Assembly: GCA_031761405.1 (NCBI GenBank)
Contig: JASEVX010000345.1
Coordinates: forward strand, 106,001 to 170,000
DNA: 64,000 bases
Direction of reading: 5' to 3'
Origin: Serripes groenlandicus
Taxonomy: Eukaryota; Mollusca; Bivalvia; Cardiida; Cardiidae
Made by a program: the position numbers and the translations under genes. Below the pieces are notes generated by a model. It searched no databases and was not told where the DNA came from. It worked only from the letters and a program-made list of their open reading frames with translations. Below, in pieces: positions 1 to 10,087 of the stretch (the first letter of the stretch is position 1; every line of letters begins with the position of its first letter).

Positions 1-1543
1 TCATAAAATTCCAAAAAGCGGTTGCAGAGAAATAGCCCGGAAATGAATTTAGTCATACATAGGGGTAAAGGGCCATAACTCCGTGAAAAATAATCCAACC
101 GGAACGCAAATACGATATGCGCATCTACACTTGGTGGTGATCCTTCCTATGAAGTTTCATCAAATTCCAAAAAGCGGTTGCAGAGAAATAGCCCGGAAAT
201 GAATTTAGTCATACATAGGGGTAAAGGGCCATAACTCCGTGAAAAATCATCCAACCGGAACGCAAACACGATATGCGCATCTACACTTGGTGGTGATCCT
301 TCCTATGAAGTTTCATCAAATTCCAAAAAGCGGTTGCAGAGAAATAGCCCGGAAATGAATTTAGTCATACAAAGGGGTAAAGGGCCATAACTCCGTGAAA
401 AATAATCCAACCGGAACGCAAACACGATATGCGCATCTACACTTGGTGGTGATCCTTCCTATGAAGTTTCATCAAATTCCAAAGAGCAGTTGCAGAGAAA
501 TAGCCCGGAAATGAATTTAGTCATACATAGGGGTAAAGGGCCATAACTCTGTGAAAAATAATCCAACCGGAACGCAAACACGATATGCGCATCTACACTT
601 GGTGGTGATCCTTCCTATGAAGTTTCATCAAATTCCAAAAAGCGGTTGCAGAGAAATAGCCCGGAAATGAATTTAGTCATACATAGGGGTAAAGGGCCAT
701 AACTCCGTGAAAAATAATCCAACCGGAACGCAAACACGATATGCGCATCTACACTTGGTGGTGATCCTTCCTATGAAGTTTCATAAAATTCCAAAAAGCG
801 GTTGCAGAGAAATAGCCCGGAAATGAATTTAGTCATACATAGGGGTAAAGGGCCATAACTCCGTGAAAAATAATCCAACCGGAACGCAAACACGATATGC
901 GCATCTACACTTGGTGGTGATCCTTCCTATGAAGTTTCATCAAATTCCAAAGAGCAGTTGCAGAGAAATAGCCCGGAAATGAATTTAGTCATACATAGGG
1001 GTAAAGGGCCATAACTCCGTGAAAAATAATCCAACCGGAACGCAAACACGATATGCGCATCTACACTTGGTGGTGATCCTTCCTATGAAGTTTCATCAAA
1101 TTCCAAAAAGCGGTTGCAGAGAAATAGCCCGGAAATGAATTTAGTCATACATAGGGGTAAAGGGCCATAACTCCGTGAAAAATAATCCAACCGGAACGCA
1201 AACACGATATGCGCATCTACACTTGGTGGTGATCCTTCCTATGAAGTTTCATCAAATTCCAAAAAGTGGTTGCAGAGAAATAGCCCGGAAATGAATTTAG
1301 TCATACATAGGGGTAAAGGGCCATAACTCCGTGAAAAATAATCCAACCGGAACGCAAACACGATATGCGCATCTACACTTGGTGGTGATCCTTCCTATGA
1401 AGTTTCATCAAATTCCAAAAAGCGGTTGCAGAGAAATAGCCTGGAAACGAAAGTGTTACGGACGGACGGAAGGACGGACGGAAGGACGGACGGACATGGG
1501 TAAAACAGTATACCCCCCCTTTCCTTCGGAACCGGGGGTATAA
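1..1543 (+). mobile_element. Pearl-like element: 156-bp tandem array plus 3' end
   Basis: A tandem array with an exact 156-bp period; unit starts (word TCATCAAATTCC) fall at 1, 157, 313, 469, 625, 781, 937, 1093, 1249 and 1405. Units are more than 95% alike by eye. The array ends in a (GGAC/GGAA) simple repeat at 1455-1495, then a terminal hairpin at 1510-1543 made of TACCCCCC and GGGGGTA. The 5' end lies outside the window. The same termini occur at 24203-24495 and 47238-47570. No protein is encoded. Confidence 0.85.
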
Positions 1544-1544
1544 T

Positions 1545-1815
1545 TATACAGAATTGTGTCTAGACTAAGAATGGGTACATAGACCAGAAATGGGTAAATT
1601 ATACAGAATTGTGTCTAGACTAAGAATGGGTACATATACCAGAAATTGGTAAATTATACAGAATTGTGTCTAGACTAAGAATGGGTACATAGACCAGAAA
1701 TGGGTAAATTATACAGAATTGTGTTACAACAAGGTATGGGTAAATAACACAGATTGTTTCTAGTTCAAGTATGGCATAAAAAACAGAATTTTGTCTAGAC
1801 GAGGCATTGGAACCT
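1545..1815. repeat. 55-bp minisatellite
   Basis: Direct repeats with a 55-bp period; the word GAATTGTGT starts at 1551, 1606, 1661 and 1716. About two further degenerate units follow to 1815. The array abuts the terminal hairpin of the element before it. Confidence 0.85.
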
Positions 1816-1818
1816 TAC

Positions 1819-1999
1819 CTTTTCATATATACAAATGTAGATACTGTTCTAGTAAAAGAGTAGGAAGATTTTGAAAAAAGGTTTTCAAACAGGGTGCTTG
1901 CTGCATGGTGAGCTCCATTCTTTGTAGTGAGCTTCGTGATATTGCTAATGCCTGTTGTTTAACATGGATATCGTTTGGGTAATGTAATACTATAACATC
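1819..1999 (-). pseudogene. 3'-most WD40-gene exon in window (HERC1-like?), frame-broken
   Basis: The minus strand is open from an AG acceptor (2001-2000) and reads DVIVLHYPNDIHVKQQ, then RSSLQRMEL, APCLKTFFQNLP and LLLEQY, an alpha-helical segment. It joins in phase 0 to the exon at 6234-6332, giving ...FNRSK/DVIVLHYP. The exon ends in a strong donor (AAAAG/GTAAGG, exon end 1819), but its 181-nt length is not a multiple of three and a TGA at 1825-1823 stops the frame seven codons after EQY. The same bases read Y-E-K right before the donor in another frame, so about 10 extra bases look like a small insertion. From memory the segment after the WD40 repeats of HERC1 looks like this; unverified. 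An assembly error is an alternative to a pseudogene. Confidence 0.6.
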
Positions 2000-2004
2000 C
2001 TGGA

Positions 2005-3061
2005 ACAAGAGGCCCATGAGGGCCTATGCTCTACTGGTATGGTTCTTTGGTCATTTTCAATCCAGAGCATGTATGTATGGTGAAGATCGGATAGTAAATG
2101 GAGGCTCTTTTGTGTTCACAAGCTGTGTTATAGCAATTTTTACAATTTCATGGGCCATAATCCAGTCTTGCATGGGCGGATCTAGCTGGTTTTCAAAAGG
2201 AACCAAGCTCTCATCAATATTTAACTACTATCTAAGTTTGGTGAAGATCAGATAGTAAATGAAGCCTCTATTGTGTTCACATGCTCAATTATAGCAATTT
2301 TGACCATTTCAAGGGCCATAATCCAGTCATGCATGGGCGGATCTGGCTGGTTTTCGAGAGGAATCGAGCTCTCATGGATATCTTACTACTATACTGTATA
2401 AGTTTGGTTGAGATACAATCAAAAGTGAAGACTGTATCATGTTAACAAGCTCTTTTATAGCAATTTTGACCATTTCAAGGGCCATAATCCAGTCATGCAT
2501 GGGCAGATCTGGCTGGTTTTCGAAAGGAACCGAGCTCTCATGGATATCTAACTACTGTATAAGTTTGGTTCAGATACAATCAAACGTGAAGACTATCGTG
2601 TTAACAAGCTCTTTTATAGCAATTTTGACCAATATCAAGGGCCATAATCCAGTCATGCATGGGCGGATCTGGCTGGTTTACAAAAGGAACCGAGCTCTCA
2701 TAGATATCTAACTACTGTATAAGTTTGGTTGAGATACAATCAAAAGTGAAGACTGTATCTTGTTAACAAGCTCTTTTATAGCAATTTTGACCATTTCAAG
2801 GGCCATAATCCAGTCATGCATGGGCGGATCTGGCTGGTTTTCGAAAGGAACCGAGCTCTCATGGATATCTAACTACTGTATAAGTTTGGTTGCGATACAA
2901 TCAAAAGTGAAGACTATCGTGTTAACAAGAAATTGTTTACGGACGCACGGACGGACGGACGGACAGACAGACAGACGGACAGACAGACAGACGGACAGAC
3001 TGACAGACAGACGGCGCAGGCAAAAGCAATATGTCTCCTCCGGAGGGGGGAGACATAATAA
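2005..3061 (+). mobile_element. Chimeric pearl/Helentron-like element
   Basis: The 5' end ACAAGAGGCCCATGAGGG followed by GCTCTACTGG matches the element at 30156-31177. Five internal units of about 160 bp follow (TAGCAATTTT at 2131, 2292, 2458, 2617, 2779). After AAGAAATTGTTTACGGACG comes a (GGAC/AGAC) simple repeat (2940-3013), and then the 3' end of a different family: a hairpin ATGTCTCC...GGAGACATAATAA (3030-3061) as at 14948-14990. Long open frames through it are by-products of the repeats. Confidence 0.8.
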
Positions 3062-4037
3062 TGCAGCATCACAGCAACCAGTCATTACACTTGCAATTCC
3101 AGCCACCATTAATGCACCACAGCCATTACCAAAACAGCCAACATCCATTACACCAGCAGTCTTGGCCACCAATAATGCACCACAGCCATTATCAAAACAG
3201 CCAACATTCATTACACCAGCAATCTTGGCCACCAATAATGCACCAACAGCATCACATTCTCAGCAATTATCAAAACAGCCACCACTCATAACACCAGCAG
3301 TCTCTAGCATACAGCACATGTCATCTCAAAATCATGATGCCATTCCCCTGCCAAGTGGTATACAGCCAGTTCAATCTACAACCCCTCTTATTGCTGCATT
3401 GCCATATTTAACAGCCAACTTAAAACCACAATATACAGCATCACACACACACGAAGCGTTCAATGCACCTGATACTCTTTTTCAACAGCAACCACAATAT
3501 TTCCAGCCAGACATGGTTTCATCCTTACAATCACCCAGTCAAACCACAACACAGAACTTGTACCAGAACAATGGGAATGTGTACTGTGACTGGGATTTTA
3601 ATGCCAGTGCTTCGGAGTACATTGCACACAATTTGGTCACAGACACAATTAAAACTGCAACAGATTCGAAAGATTGTTCAAAATGCATGCATTACATAGC
3701 AGCACTTGAAGAACGTATAGCTTCCTTGGAAGAAAATGTGCAAGCTCTACTAGCCTCAAACAACCAACATATACCAATGGCATCAGCATCATTTACAAAA
3801 CAGGCAACACAAGCTTTACAATCATCTATAATAAAATCTCCAATAAAGTCTGTAAGTTCTGTAGCATCTGCATCAAACAACCAACATGTAACAATGGCAT
3901 CATCAGCATTAACACAACCAGCAACAACAACACAAGCTTTACACTCGATAAAACATACTCCAATTAAGTCTTTTGTAAGTTCTGTAGCATCTGCAGGCCA
4001 CTCAACAACAGCTAATCTGGACAACGCTAATAAACAT
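3062..4037 (+). CDS. BEN-domain gene, Q/P/S/T-rich exon
   Basis: Open frame running straight out of the preceding element and ending at a good donor, CAT/GTAAGT (gtaagt from 4038), in phase 0. The true exon start is uncertain: a possible acceptor (TTCCAG) ends at 3102, the first in-frame ATG in unique sequence is at 3318, and earlier exons may lie outside the window. The translation is low-complexity (Q, P, S, T, N, A), with a 63-bp (21-codon) tandem repeat at 3115-3300 and a diverged 117-bp (39-codon) duplication starting at 3753 and 3870. A short coiled coil with a C-x-x-C start (CSKCMHYIAALEERIASLEE) lies near 3676-3735. BEN-domain proteins are usually nuclear, chromatin- or DNA-binding factors, and a disordered region before the domain is common. 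Confidence 0.75.
3115..3300 (+). repeat. 63-bp coding tandem repeat
   Basis: Three 21-codon units start at 3115, 3178 and 3241, each containing NAPQPL-like and KQP..ITPA motifs; the third has a small insertion. The period keeps the frame. Confidence 0.85.
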
Positions 4038-4385
4038 GTAAGTAACATTTATAAGGTGCAAGGTCAAGGTCACATTTGAAGGTCAAATGTCAAACCTATT
4101 GAAATTCCTTTCTGCTTTTTATTTTTAAACCGATGCATGGATTATCATATTGTTTGGCACACATGCTGTCATGATAAGAAGGTGCGTGGCGATCAATAAC
4201 CATGAAGGTCAAATGTCAAACTTCTTGAAATTTGTTTTTTGTTACAAAAAATAGCAAGGTTTAACAAATCTAAATAAGATTGCTTTTAGTTGATCAATTT
4301 AGGGTTTCCAGTTTTCTATTTCTCCATCACACAAACAGCTCTCTAGCTTGATAGGTAGGGTGATACTTAGGGATTCATCGTAATA

Positions 4386-4627
4386 TGAGCCGCCTGGCGT
4401 AAAACCCAACTATGTGGCATCTGCGTAAAACATCGATCCAGGTCAGTCTGTGCAATTATTAGGGCCAAACCTTTCTGCCTCACAGAGATGAAGGTATAGA
4501 GAAATTATTCTAGAAACAGAAATAACATAAGAAATGAAAAATGTTTGCATGGATTGTGAATGCAGATCAGGGTTGATACTTTACGCCATGCCAAGACCAC
4601 ATTGTTGGTTTTCTCATGATGAGGCTT
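4386..4627 (+). mobile_element. Degraded GAGCCGTCCC-type foldback MITE
   Basis: It lies in the first visible intron of the BEN gene. Both arms are recognisable: TGAGCCGCC...TCTGCGTAAAACATCGA at the left and GGTTGATACTTTACGCC...TTGGTTTTCTCATGATGAGGC at the right. They match the better copies at 44680 and 57267 but carry many substitutions, so this copy is old. Confidence 0.65.
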
Positions 4628-4659
4628 GATCATATGACGATGCATGTTTTTTTCTTCAG

Positions 4660-4879
4660 GATGAAGATGTCATAAAAATTGACCTGCTGCCAGGTTATGG
4701 TGTGAAAATCACGGTTCCTCAATTAGACCTGTGTCTTCGTAAGGCAAAAGGAAGTGGGACCGCTCTGGCCAGATTGTTAGTCAATGTCTTTTTTGATGAC
4801 AAAACATTGGCTGAATGTTCAGTAAGAGGAACGAAATCAAAACCTGCTCTTGATAAAACAATCATGAATGCAATTATCA
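4660..4879 (+). CDS. BEN-domain exon
   Basis: Bounded by a pyrimidine-rich acceptor (TTTTTTTCTTCAG/, ag at 4658-4659) and a donor A/GTAAGT at 4880. It enters in phase 0, matching the donor of the previous exon, and leaves in phase 1. The translation carries the BEN pattern: LDLCLRKAKGSGTALARLLV, then NVFFDDKTLAECSVRGTK and KPALDKTIMNAI. The L..c...a...a..L...lF....L....rG....aLd...i..i layout is the family signature. BEN domains bind DNA or chromatin partners and usually act in repression; the specific target of this protein cannot be read from the sequence. Confidence 0.88.
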
Positions 4880-5510
4880 GTAAGTTATTAATATATCGAT
4901 TGTACTAGTTATATTTTGTCCGATAACATTTCATTGTTTCTGTGTTTTTAAGATTACCTGAGCTGAAGGTGATCTATTCTCATTACCTATCATCCATCGC
5001 AAACTTTTAGCTTAAAACATTAACTTCTTAACCACTGTACCAAATTTGTTCAAACTACAGGAATTTTCCTCTGCAGGTGGTTGTCTTTTAAATTTGCTAA
5101 ATTTAAATTCTTTCTCTCAGACTTTGCTTGTTAGGTTATACTCATAACTCATTAATCCGGACACTTTGGTTACCGGAAAAAAAAGTCTGTATTGCGAATT
5201 TTCTGAATTAATGATTTTGGATAGAAATGTTACCAGCGCAAAATTTTGATCTTAGCCTAACAATAGGAGACTAAGGATGGGACTCAATATTTATAGTGCC
5301 GATTTATAATAATAATTGAGGTGTCTTAAGCTAAATTTATAACGGGGTCCGGTTTAACAAAAAGAAAGATAATGGTAAAATACAAAGGCTTTGTCTATCC
5401 ATCTGTGTATCTTTCAAAGGAAGTTTTCCATTTTAAAGTTTGAGACGGGTTTGAATGGGAAAAAATATGTCAGTTATTCACCGAGTTATGATCACATATT
5501 TTTCTTTTAG

Positions 5511-5572
5511 GATATGTGTGGGAGAAGCGTAACTGCTCAGAAAAAGATGTGGTCCAAGCCATTAACCTCTAG
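5511..5572 (+). CDS. BEN-domain gene, terminal exon
   Basis: Acceptor TTTTTCTTTTAG/ ends at 5510. The first two bases complete the phase-1 codon (AGA, Arg) and the frame reads YVWEKRNCSEKDVVQAINL, then TAG at 5570-5572. This is the expected last helix of a BEN domain (y...f.....dv..aIn), so the domain is complete and the protein ends right after it. Confidence 0.88.
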
Positions 5573-5671
5573 TGTGCAGATACAAGGGCAAATTTGAAGA
5601 CAACCTGCAAAAAGACTTGAGGGCAAAAACGGATAACATTCTATATATATATACACATAAATGATGTGATA

Positions 5672-5677
5672 AATAAA
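5672..5677 (+). terminator. Poly(A) signal of the BEN gene
   Basis: AATAAA in GATAAATAAAAAA, 100 bases after the stop codon and with no competing hexamer before it. Confidence 0.55.
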
Positions 5678-5755
5678 AAAAAAAATATTTTTTGTGAATT
5701 ACATTACAATCCTATTTTTTTTGCGGCAGCTGTTTTGGCCATCAAAAGAGACTTT

Positions 5756-6010
5756 ATACTCAACTTATATGTCACATGTCACATATAAGTCACTTATAAG
5801 TTATTGTAAAACCTGACTTATATGTCGCATATAAGTGACTTATATGTCACATATAAGTGACTAGTTGTCCAATATAAGTGACTTATATGTCACATATACT
5901 TCACTTACATCTAATTTGCATTTAAAATACATATAAGTTACATATATGTGACTTATAGGTTAATTTTCTATGTGAAGTATAAGTACATATAAAAATGGCA
6001 TATAAGTGAC
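5756..6010. repeat. Cluster of TTATATGTCACATATAA palindromes
   Basis: The word (C)ACTTATATG(T)CACATATAAGT and its complement recur at least eight times in 250 bases, alternating strands, e.g. near 5757, 5817, 5845, 5880 and 5935. Lengths vary, so it is a degenerate inverted-repeat cluster, not a clean tandem repeat. It lies just after the BEN poly(A) signal. Confidence 0.75.
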
Positions 6011-6047
6011 GTATAAAACTTTTTAATTTGGTAAGGGAGAGCACTTT

Positions 6048-6175
6048 TTCGATAAACAATCGTGGCAAAAGGCAAAAGGAGAAATTGCTCATAATGAGCA
6101 ATTTCTCCTTTTGCCATAATGTTTTCAAAAGGCTCCCGCTTCATAGACATCAGAGAGGGTGACCGTCTATATGTG
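6048..6175 (+). mobile_element. P1-type MITE, partial
   Basis: Central hairpin GGAGAAATTGCTCATAATG / AGCAATTTCTCC (6078-6112) with TTTTGCCATAATGTTTTCAAAAGG and a degenerate right arm. It matches the centre and right half of the TTAA-flanked copies at 45067 and 56576. Confidence 0.7.
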
Positions 6176-6233
6176 TTTTACCTTAGATCTCTTGAAGCAA
6201 CACTTGATTTGTTATTATATTTAGGGGCTTTAC

Positions 6234-6332
6234 CTTAGATCTATTGAAGCAAGCAGCAAGGCCATGATCTGAATACCAGCACAGGCTTCGTAACATACCA
6301 CTACCTATGTAAGTCTGTAACAAACTACCATC
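6234..6332 (-). CDS. WD40-gene exon (blade segment)
   Basis: Minus strand. Acceptor AATTTATTGCAG/ (ag at 6334-6333) and donor TCTAAG/GTAAAG (exon end 6234) give 99 nt, phase 0 at both ends. It reads DGSLLQTYIGSGMLRSLC, then WYSDHGLAACFNRSK: the outer strands of one WD40 blade and the start of the next. It joins in frame to the exon at 1999-1819. A near-copy of the exon end plus donor lies 52 bases further on (6200-6176); using it would extend the frame into a stop. The preceding blade (WD..LASG..DG.i.iW) is missing from this region. Confidence 0.8.
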
Positions 6333-7375
6333 CTGCAATAAATTCAAACCAATTATAATGTTTACCTGATAAGTTGTTATAAAAGACATCTACTTTGAAA
6401 ACATCTGCAGAAAGTGTTTGTAACATCTTGGTTAAAAGAAGAATACGCTTGATACAGAGTGGGAAACAAAGTAGAAATAGATGAAAAATGTTGTAATTTT
6501 ATTTTCCAATGAAAAAAAGATTATTCCTTCATGTGCCGTTTTCTACATGAATTCCAATTTAAAACAAGTTACCTATTAGGGTAAAAATCGCTCTACTAGC
6601 TATCACATATTTATTTTCCGAATTGTAAAATAATAATTCTTTCAAAGGATTTGCTTTCTATTCCAAATTAAAAGGATATTCATTGCAAGTTAAAAGAAAC
6701 TTCCTACAAAATACATGTATGTAGTCTCTTTAGTTGTTAATATCTTATTTTTATACTCATTTTATAAATTTTCATTATGAGTAATTCCTTCTTTTTCACA
6801 ATGTTTACAATAATTTCCTCTTGGCACATGTCTACACTGAGTGACAGGAAGGATTTTGGACACACAGTATGTGATGTGAAGCTCTCTGATGTCTTCATGG
6901 CTGATGAGTTAACTGTTGACTGTGTCTTTTTAACAATTAATTGTTAATACACCAGTATAACGCGATATTAGGTGTCCAAGGTCTAGCATCACACGTTGGA
7001 ATCGAATCACGAGTAACCATTAGAAAATTAAAGCAATCACAAGTAATATGCCTCAACATGCCAAAACCGGATACTCGTTAATCTCCACATTTTAACTGCA
7101 TGTAATGGCGATGAAAAATGTCTCAAAAGCTAATCTATTTTAGCAGGCCAGAATTTGGTGTCTATATGTGCATGTACTGTTGCTGTACTATGAATATAAT
7201 CCTCCCTTGATTTGATTTCGAAATTGGCTTATATAGAGGGTTGTAAAAAACAAACTCATTCCAACCGCCATTTGCAATGTGCGCTTGTTTTGAACGCATC
7301 TGCTGCTTTCAAATGGATAATGAAACAATGTCTCCTTTCCTTACATTTTTATCTCTTAGAAGAAAATTAATTCTC
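6333..7375. other. Intron of the WD40 gene, no exon recognised
   Basis: AT-rich sequence. I searched both strands for the WD40 blade expected between the exons at 10022-9946 and 6332-6234 and found none. A stretch near 6850-6945 is open on both strands but has no domain pattern. Confidence 0.5.
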
Positions 7376-8594
7376 AAAACCACGTATTTATAGCTTTAAA
7401 TGCAGATGTAGCAGACAGCGTTTGAAAACATTGTGAGAAAAAGATAAACTGCATGTTATTAGCATAATCAGTTAACAGCGATGCAACCTTTCCTTTCTAT
7501 TCCTCACATTTTTTCTAGTTTCAAAGTTGTTAAGCAAAGGAAAAATAAAATATGTATGTTTATACCATTTAAAATCCTTTTCAATTCAAAGTTAATTTAT
7601 CCAATTTCAAACAAATGTAGTCATTTCTCCTTTTGTCACAACACTATCAAAAAAGTCTGCTGCAGATGCATCAAAATGCGTGTGCAAATGGGTAAGCTTG
7701 AAATCAATTAAGTGAACTTTACTTTTCGTTAATCATTGAAGCATAGCAATTTCCCTCCGCCAAGGAGCTACTTCATAAACAAGAGGGCCATGATGGCCCT
7801 GGATCGCTCACCTGATTTTTTTTTTTTCACTTTAGCCATATAAGCCCGCCCCCTGGCGGCTATAGTTTCCGACCAATCAACTTGGCTTGAAGGAATCTGA
7901 TAGAGGGTCACCCTAGGAACATTTCTACAAAATTATTTGAAAATCAGCCTGACCCTTTTGGAGGAGAAGATTTTACATTGTGTTGTGGAAATGAGAGCGT
8001 CGTCACCCAATGTGGCTGAATATCCAAGTGACCCTCCCACCTGGAAAATATTCAATTATAATTTAAAAGGTTTTATTTGAACATTTCTACAAAATTATTT
8101 GAAAATCTGCCAACCAGTTTGGGAGAAGAAGAATTTTGAAGTTTTTTTCATTTCGTTGCCATGGAAACCAGAATTCTGCATGGATCCCAAAAATTTGAAG
8201 GAAATCTGGTGAGGTCATTAAGAGGATGCTTTCTGTGAAGTTTCATCCCAATTGACCCACTGGTTACTGAGGAGAAGAAGTTGACGCACGACGCACAACG
8301 GACAAAAGGCGATCACAATAACTCACCTTGAGCAAAGCTCAGTGAGCTAAAAAAAAATTATGTGCAGTTTAGTCACACAAGCAGCTTAGACATTGGATCG
8401 TAAATTTGACATTAATTTATATGGGAGTTTTTCATTTGTCGCAGCTCTCATCTCATCCGGTTAATAGTGACGTAATTCACCTTGATGTTTACTGCCTGGA
8501 CTAGAAAAACACCCGACACCGAGAAAACTCTTTGTTCTATTTTGGCACTTTTATATTTTTATAGGATAAGAAAATTAATTAGGAGCAATAATAC
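7376..8594 (+). repeat. Diverged copy of the adjacent TA-element's internal sequence
   Basis: Leaving out the insertion at 7779-8350, this matches the interior of the element at 8597-9942 in order: CCACGTATTTATAGC..TTTAAATGCAGATG, TTTCAAAG..GTTAAGCAAAGG, AAAATCCTTTTCAATTC, AAGTCTGCTGCAGATGC, then TTAATTTATATGGGAG..TTTTTCATTTGTCGC. It has no terminal repeat of its own. Confidence 0.7.
7779..8350 (+). mobile_element. GCTCACCTGA-family pearl/Helentron-like element
   Basis: Starts ACAAGAGGGCCATGATGG (hairpin GGGCCA/TGGCCC) then CGCTCACCTGA. It holds internal units with GGAACATTTCTACAAAATTA, the core GTGAAGTTTCATCCCAATTG, a GACGCACGACGC simple stretch and a 3' hairpin AACTCACCTTGAGC / GCTCAGTGAGCTAA. 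The 5' word and the 3' word are inverted copies. Confidence 0.85.
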
Positions 8595-8596
8595 TA

Positions 8597-9942
8597 CCGT
8601 ATATCCGCGGCCATAAGTCGAATTTTTGAGACTCAAATTTTGGTGTTGAAGCAGGGACTCGACTTATGACTGAATGACAATCTCTCCTAAGGCTATATTT
8701 TACACGCGACAAACAGTTTTAGGGCTAATGCAAGTCGGTTGTAACTACAGCCTATTCCAGGAGAAATTACAACTGTTTTGCATATAACCATCGAGTTGTC
8801 CAGAGGTACCTCATTGTAAATTGTGTGTACAGTACAGTTACTACCACGTATTTGTAACTTTAAATGCAGATGTAGCAGACAGTGTTGGTAAACGTTTTGA
8901 GAAATAGAGATACTGCTTTTTATCAGCGATGCATCCTTTCCTTACATTTTTTTTTATCTAGTTTCAAAGCCGTAAACAAAGGAAAAATAAATATCATACC
9001 CTTTAAAATCCTTTTTAATTCAAAGTTAATTTGTCCAATTTAAAGAAAATGTAGTAATTTCTCCTTTTGTCAGAGCTCTATCAAGAGAAGTCTGCTGCAG
9101 ATGCGTATAAATGCATGTGAAAATGGGTAAGAGTGAAATCTATATAGACCTTTATTTCCGCAAACCATTTTCCCCAACAAATGAGCTACGTCATAAAAAA
9201 AGAGTACGTGCAGTTTAATCACACAAGTATTACTAAGCTAATAGGATCGTAGATTTAACATTAATTTATATGGGTGTTTTTCATTTGTCGCGTCTCAATC
9301 CCAGCTGGTAAATTAGTGACGTCATTTATTTGAGCCCTGTGTTTTTCACGCGACAAACAGTTTAGTTATAGGGCTAATGCAAGTCGGTTGTAACTACAGC
9401 CTGTTCCAGGCGAAATTACAACCGTTTGCATATAACTATAGAGTCCAAACTTCTTTCCATAGACCTTTACAACCCTTGTCTTCACCACTCTGTGAATTAC
9501 ACACACTTTTAATAAACTTCGTCAATGCAATTACTCATTCCTGTGTTTGTTTTACTTTTAACTAATCATTTTTTGAAAACATTGAAAGGATTAATTTTCA
9601 TGTGTGAAATCGGACAAATGTGTCTTAAGGGTTGACATCGACAAAACCCTTTGTTCGAGTTTCGCGCTTTTATTTTTATAGATTAAAACATATATTAAGA
9701 AATTTGGACTAGTTAGTTGGTTTGGCTTATTTGGATTTATAAAATCAGGTTTGTGCATTATTATCATAATGTATCGTTATCCAGTTTTATATCGAGAATT
9801 TTTTTTTTTTAATTTTTTGCTGAAATTTTTAAAAAGTCGACCCCCGACTTATGGCTGGGAGTAACCTCAAAACCGCCGAAATTGGGGTCAAACTGGACCT
9901 TCGACTAATGGCCGAAGTCGACTTATGGCCGCGGATATACGG
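8597..9942. mobile_element. TA-target element with CCGTATATCCGCGG ends, copy 1
   Basis: Perfect terminal inverted repeats CCGTATATCCGCGGCCATAA at both ends, flanked by TA (8595-8596 and 9943-9944), the target duplication of Tc1/mariner/pogo-type elements. It is 1,346 bp with no transposase. The interior has a duplication: CTAATGCAAGTCGGTTGTAA occurs at 8727 and 9376. A second copy lies at 32685-34021. Confidence 0.88.
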
Positions 9943-9945
9943 TAC

Positions 9946-10022
9946 TTGAATGTGATCGCACCGGATACATGTCCTCTCAGTACAAAATGTACTTTGGCTT
10001 GGGACTTTGTGGTACCTCCATC
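9946..10022 (-). CDS. WD40-gene exon
   Basis: Minus strand. Acceptor TTCCATGTTGACAG/ (ag at 10024-10023); 77 nt, entering in phase 0 from the exon at 10528-10432. It reads DGGTTKSQAKVHF, then VLRGHVSGAITF, the GH...i.f start of a WD40 blade. The donor is AA/GTA at 9946/9945, and the T and A of that donor are the target duplication of the element at 8597-9942. Without the element it would read AA/GTAGTATT. It leaves in phase 2; no matching next exon was found. Confidence 0.8.
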
Positions 10023-10087
10023 CTGTCAACATGGAACATAGTGAAACCCCTTAGGTTAAATAAAACATAACATACATGTAGCACAAT

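Noticed and set aside
1..1440. CRISPR or centromeric satellite reading of the 156-bp array
   Set aside because: It ends in the simple repeat and hairpin typical of the pearl-like elements in this window, so it is the interior of a mobile element.
2439..2960. Plus-strand frames and the first third of the frame entering the BEN exon
   Set aside because: They read through the tandem units of the chimeric element; the same translated words recur at 30156-31177. Only the part after 3061 was kept as coding.
6850..6945. Candidate missing WD40 exon
   Set aside because: Open on both strands, but without the WD40 pattern or splice sites of the required phase.
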